Assembly: GCF_900103195.1 (NCBI RefSeq)
Contig: NZ_FMWU01000003.1
Coordinates: 62,001 to 126,000, forward strand
DNA from: Methylobacterium sp. UNC378MF
Lineage (GTDB): Bacteria > Pseudomonadota > Alphaproteobacteria > Rhizobiales > Beijerinckiaceae
Reading direction: 5' to 3'
DNA: 64,000 bases
Made by a program: the position numbers and the translations under genes
The notes under the pieces: model-generated
Database searches by the model: none
What the model was told of the DNA's origin: nothing
The model's input: only the letters and a program-made list of their open reading frames with translations
Shown here: piece after piece, positions 60,511-64,000 of the stretch
Position numbering within the stretch: the first letter of the stretch is position 1
How the letters are laid out: every line of letters begins with the position of its first letter

Positions 60511-61835
60511 TGGCGGCGACGGTGCCGCGACGCTCGCTTCGCGCCCGGCTGCTCGCGGCGGCCCTGGTGATGGTGCTGGCGGCCCTGGTGGTGGCGGGCC
60601 TCGCCATCGGGGTAATCCTGCACCGGTTCGTGCGCGGGCAGCTCGACGGCCGGCTCGACGCGCAGGTCGTCGCGCTGCGGGCCGGGCTCGAGGCCGGCAT
60701 CCTCCCGCAGGGCCTGGACGCGCCGCCCTTCGACCGGCCCGGCCCCGGCTGGGCCTGGGAGGTGCGCCGCGGAACCGAGACCATCCGCTCGGGCTCCCTG
60801 CGCGGCGGCGACATCCGCCTGTCCGATCCGGGACCGGACGACGAGCCCGGCCGACCCCACCCGGCCTCGGGCACGGGGCCGCGCGACGAGCCCCTCGTCG
60901 CCCGCGTGCTGGTTGTGCCCGGGCCCGAGCCGGCGACGATCGTGGTGGCCGCGCCCGAGGGGGAGCTGCGCGGGCCGCTGCGCGAGGCGCTGACCAGCCT
61001 CGCCCTGGCGCTCGGCATCCTCGGCCTGTGCCTGCTCGCCGGGCTGGCCTTCCAAGTGCGCCTGGGCCTGGCGCCGCTGACGCGCCTGCGCGCGGACCTC
61101 GCGTCGGTCCGGTCGGGGCGGCGCGAGCGCGTGCCGGCGGACCAGCCTGCCGAGATCGCGCCGGTGGTGGCGGAACTCAACGCGCTCCTCGACCAGAATG
61201 CGCAGAACCTGGAACGCGCCCGCGGCCACGTCGCCAACCTCGCCCACGCCCTCAAGACGCCGCTCGCCACCCTGTCGATGGCGCTCGCCGACCCCGCCCG
61301 CGACCCGGACGGCGCGCTGCGCCGGCAGGTCGACGACATGGACCGGCGGGTGCGCCACCACCTCCGGCGCGCCCGGGCTGCGGCCCTGGCGGGATCGGCC
61401 CGGGGGCGCACGCCCCTGGCGCCGCGGCTGTCGGACCTGCGCGCCGCGCTGACCCGGATCCACGCCGAGAAAGGCGCGGTGATCGACATCGAGGTCCCGG
61501 AGGCCCTGTCGGTCTCCTGCGAGGGCCAGGATCTCGACGAGATGCTCGGCAACCTCGTGGACAATGCCTGCCGCTGGTGCCGGAGCCGCGTGCGGGTCAC
61601 CGCGACGGCGCGCGACGGCGACGTGTCCGTCTCGGTGGAGGATGACGGGCCCGGGCTCGACCCGGCGGCGGCCTCGGCCGTCATGGCTCGGGGCCGCCGC
61701 CTCGACGAGGGCGTGCCGGGCCACGGCTTCGGGCTGCCGATCACCCTGGAACTCGCCGAGCTGTACGGCGGTGGCCTGAGTCTCGGGCGGTCGGATCTCG
61801 GCGGCCTGCGGGTGGGCTTGGTTCTCCCGGCCTGA
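60510..61835 (+). CDS. Sensor histidine kinase
   Basis: A 441-residue membrane kinase. Two membrane helices (residues about 15-38 and 158-181) enclose a sensor domain; a HAMP-like segment follows. The H-box is NLAHALKTPL with His246 as phospho-acceptor; the ATPase has NLVDNACRW (N-box), DDGPGLD (G1) and GHGFGLPITLELAELYGG (G2 core GHGFGLP). PhoQ-like arrangement. It phosphorylates the upstream response regulator; the coupled start supports this. Confidence 0.93.
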   Translation: MAATVPRRSLRARLLAAALVMVLAALVVAGLAIGVILHRFVRGQLDGRLDAQVVALRAGLEAGILPQGLDAPPFDRPGPGWAWEVRRGTETIRSGSLRGGDIRLSDPGPDDEPGRPHPASGTGPRDEPLVARVLVVPGPEPATIVVAAPEGELRGPLREALTSLALALGILGLCLLAGLAFQVRLGLAPLTRLRADLASVRSGRRERVPADQPAEIAPVVAELNALLDQNAQNLERARGHVANLAHALKTPLATLSMALADPARDPDGALRRQVDDMDRRVRHHLRRARAAALAGSARGRTPLAPRLSDLRAALTRIHAEKGAVIDIEVPEALSVSCEGQDLDEMLGNLVDNACRWCRSRVRVTATARDGDVSVSVEDDGPGLDPAAASAVMARGRRLDEGVPGHGFGLPITLELAELYGGGLSLGRSDLGGLRVGLVLPA

Positions 61836-61845
61836 CCGGGATCCG

Positions 61846-63237
61846 TCAGCCCAGCGCCTCCCGGAGGATCGGCCGGATCCGCGGATCGGCGCAGTGGGCG
61901 ACGTTGAAGCGCATGTAGCCGTTCCAGGTCTCCGACAGGCTGAACGACGTGCCCGGCGCCAGCACCATGCCGCGGGCCAGCGCCCGGCGGGCCACATCGG
62001 CCCCGTCGCGCCCGTCGGGCAGCCGCATCCACAGGAAGAAGCCGCCCCGGGGCTGCGCCCAGGTCTCCAGGCCGCAGGCGCGCAGCTCCGCGGAGGCCTG
62101 CACCATCGCGCCGGCGAGCCGGCGGCGGGTCTCGGCGAGGTGCCGCCGGTAGGCGCCCTCGGTGATCAGGGCGTGCACCAGCGCGGCCGTGATGTGGCCG
62201 TTGCCGAGGCTGAGGGCGAGCTTGAGATCGACCAGGGGCTCGACCCAGTCGGCCCGGAGCGCGATCCAGCCGCAGCGCGCGGCCGCCGACAGGGTCTTGG
62301 AGAAGCTGCCGATCTGGATCACCCGCTCCAGCCCGTCGAAGCCGGCGAGCCGTGGGGCCGCCTCGGGCTCGAGGTCGCCGAAGATCTCGTCCTCGACGAT
62401 GAGCGTGTCGTGCGCCTCGCACAGCTTGAGGAGCCGGTGCGCCACGGTCGGTGCGAGGCTCGCCCCGGTCGGGTTCTGGAGGGCCGCGTTGGTCAGGTAG
62501 AAGCGCGGCCGGTGCTGCTCCAGCAGGGTCGCGAGCGCCCGCAGGTCCGGCCCCTCCGGCGTGATCGGCACGCCGACCACCGCGACGCGCTGCGCCCGCA
62601 GCAGCGCGAGGAAGTTGAAGTAGCAGGGATCGTCCACCAGCACGGTGTCGCCGGGCTGAAGCAGGAAGCGGCAGACGAGGTCCAGCGCCTGCGTGGCCGA
62701 TTCGACCAGCACGATCTGGTCGGGCTCGGCACCGACGCCCTTCTCGCCGATCTTGCGGGCGATCTGGTGGCGCAGGGGCTCGTAGCCGAGCGGCCGGTCG
62801 TAATTGGTCATCTCGGCGAGGTCGGCCCGGGCCACCCGGCGCAGGCCCCGGCGGATCGCCTCGTGGGGCATCCAGGAATCGGGCAGCCAGCCGGCGCCGG
62901 GCTTCAGCTGGTCGGAGCCGGCCTGCTGCGCCTGCCGCGTGATCCAGAGCGGGTCGACAATCCGGTCGAGCCGCGGCCCCATCGCCTGGAGCGAGAGGGG
63001 CCGGGTCTTACCGGCGACGTAGAAGCCCGAGCCCGGCCGCGGCACCACCGCGCCCTCTGCGGCGAGGCGCTCGTAGGCCTCGACGACGGTGGATTTCGAG
63101 ACGCCCATCGTCTCCGCGAAGGCCCGCACCGAGGGGATCCGCACGCCCGGGACCAGCCGTCGCGCCGCGATCCGTTCCCGGATCTCGCCGACCACGGCCT
63201 CGACGCGCGTCCCGGGGCTCCTGACTGCGACCGCCAT
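61846..63237 (-). CDS. MocR-type regulator: GntR domain fused to PLP aminotransferase-like domain
   Basis: A 463-residue protein. The N-terminal GntR winged helix has VPGVRIPSVRAFAETMGVSKSTV and VVEAYERLAAEGAV; the C-terminal two thirds are an aminotransferase fold with NPTGASLAP, IVEDEIFGDLE and IGSFSKTLSAAARCGW (Schiff-base Lys in SFSKTL). MocR regulators bind pyridoxal phosphate, and some control vitamin B6 or amino-acid genes. It is divergent from the DUF1127 gene. Direct repeats CCGAA at 63268 and 63278 in the gap could be its operator. Confidence 0.9.
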   Translation of the reverse strand: MAVAVRSPGTRVEAVVGEIRERIAARRLVPGVRIPSVRAFAETMGVSKSTVVEAYERLAAEGAVVPRPGSGFYVAGKTRPLSLQAMGPRLDRIVDPLWITRQAQQAGSDQLKPGAGWLPDSWMPHEAIRRGLRRVARADLAEMTNYDRPLGYEPLRHQIARKIGEKGVGAEPDQIVLVESATQALDLVCRFLLQPGDTVLVDDPCYFNFLALLRAQRVAVVGVPITPEGPDLRALATLLEQHRPRFYLTNAALQNPTGASLAPTVAHRLLKLCEAHDTLIVEDEIFGDLEPEAAPRLAGFDGLERVIQIGSFSKTLSAAARCGWIALRADWVEPLVDLKLALSLGNGHITAALVHALITEGAYRRHLAETRRRLAGAMVQASAELRACGLETWAQPRGGFFLWMRLPDGRDGADVARRALARGMVLAPGTSFSLSETWNGYMRFNVAHCADPRIRPILREALG

Positions 63238-63351
63238 CCGTACTGCTCTTTCGTGCGGACAATTCTTCCGAACCGTACCGAAGTGTTCCTGTCGCCGCCA
63301 GCCCCGGGCCGCCAGGATCGTGACGCCCCGGAACGACGGAGGAGGGGATCC

Positions 63352-63675
63352 ATGACTCAGTGCCTAACCGAAACCGACGCCCTCGAAGCCCGAATCGCAA
63401 CCCGGTCCGGATCGCGGAGCGGATGGCTCGCCCGGACCGCCGGGGCCGTGCTGGCCGTCGCTGCGGAAGTGCGCGCGGGCCTGTCGCGGGCAGCGATGAA
63501 CCGGCGCGTGCTCCAGCGCCTGTCGACCCTGTCCGACCGGGAATTGAAGGATATCGGGTTGACGCCCCAGGACGTGGCGGATGCCTGCGTGCCGGGAACG
63601 GGCGACGCGATCCACCTGCTGGTGGGCCGGCGCGACGAGCGCCGCCGGGCCCGGACCGCCGCGCGGCGGTGGTGA
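63352..63675 (+). CDS. DUF1127-type small protein
   Basis: A 107-residue protein. Its middle (residues about 48-72: MNRRVLQRLSTLSDRELKDIGL) has the DUF1127 pattern of an Arg-rich helix ending in DRELKDIGL. Short DUF1127 proteins in alphaproteobacteria bind RNA or act in small-RNA and phosphate/carbon regulation; this one has extra N- and C-terminal parts. ATG 63352 has GGAGGGG upstream. Confidence 0.75.
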   Translation: MTQCLTETDALEARIATRSGSRSGWLARTAGAVLAVAAEVRAGLSRAAMNRRVLQRLSTLSDRELKDIGLTPQDVADACVPGTGDAIHLLVGRRDERRRARTAARRW

Positions 63676-63715
63676 CGCGGTGGTGGCGCGACGGCGTGCG
63701 GCGTAGGATGCGTCC

Positions 63716-64000
63716 ATGACGCTGCGCGACGGGCTCGCCGCAATCCTGGTGGTCACGATCCTCGGGCTGGCCTTCGTGGCCATCAAGGTCGGCTTGGAGA
63801 CGGTGCCGCCGCTGATGCTGTGTGCCCTGCGCTTCGGCTTCGCGGCCCTGCCGGCGGCGCTGGTGATCCGGCCGCCCCGGGCCCCCGCCGCCCTGGTGGC
63901 GGGGTTCGGCCTCGCCCTCGGGGTCGGCCAGTTCGGGCTGCTCATGACGGCGATCCGCCTCGGCATGCCGGCCGGGCTGTCGTCCCTCCTCATCCAGGTC
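63716..64000 (+). CDS. EamA/DMT-superfamily transporter, 3' end cut by window edge
   Basis: The 95 visible residues show two to three membrane helices with the EamA pattern: LAAILVVTILGLAFVAIKVG, LMLCALRFGFAALPAALV and GQFGLLMTAIRLGMPAGLSSLL (core GMPAGLSSLL). This is the start of one EamA repeat, a drug/metabolite exporter family. It continues beyond the window. Confidence 0.85.
   Translation, partial: MTLRDGLAAILVVTILGLAFVAIKVGLETVPPLMLCALRFGFAALPAALVIRPPRAPAALVAGFGLALGVGQFGLLMTAIRLGMPAGLSSLLIQV

Overview
The window looks like a high-GC alphaproteobacterial chromosome, most likely order Hyphomicrobiales and plausibly Methylobacterium or a close relative. The pointers are a NepR/EcfG-type general stress sigma factor, the HemD / Mic60-like / HemY gene block, a DUF1127 protein, a large set of ABC importers, and genes packed with ATGA, GTGA or TGATG overlaps. 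This assignment is inferred from gene content, not from a database search.

Left part (1-10.9 kb): a truncated TonB-domain protein; a sigma factor whose N-terminus looks like its own anti-sigma factor NepR; a Mn-catalase followed by an FrmR/CsoR-type repressor; a YgiQ radical-SAM protein; a fatty-acid desaturase translationally coupled to a MetX-like alpha/beta hydrolase; and a divergent molybdopterin oxidoreductase. Importer region (10.9-35.4 kb): a complete dipeptide-type ABC operon (minus strand); a divergent second solute-binding protein with a GMC oxidoreductase and a decayed permease remnant; a branched-chain amino-acid type (liv) operon with fused LivM-LivG; an LldD-like dehydrogenase; and a polyamine/spermidine-type ABC importer leading into a catabolic-looking cluster (GST, RidA, DUF1028, LysR, AroQ-like, D-2-hydroxyacid dehydrogenase).

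37.9-50.1 kb is a 12.2-kb integrated element. Its ends are a 22-bp direct repeat of the 3' end of an intact tRNA-Thr(GGT), and a tyrosine integrase sits beside the tRNA. It is visibly more AT-rich than its surroundings and carries a serine recombinase, a phage-type lysozyme protein, an unusual protein that joins a winged-helix-like region to a family-A-polymerase-like palm, an array of about 70-bp repeats with fixed internal spacing upstream of that gene, a two-gene HEPN module, and an HEPN-like gene next to a PD-(D/E)XK nuclease gene that is flanked by direct repeats of the lysozyme gene's 3' end. No capsid, terminase or portal gene was recognised, so it looks like a replicating satellite or integrated plasmid rather than a complete prophage.

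Right part (50.2-64 kb) returns to core genome: Nudix hydrolase, HemY-like, Mic60-like and HemD proteins, aldose epimerase, an ABC exporter, a secreted/membrane PepSY-like protein divergent from a two-component system, a MocR-type regulator, a DUF1127 protein and the start of an EamA transporter. The most interesting objects are the putative replication protein plus its repeat array, and the accessory HEPN/nuclease genes in the element.
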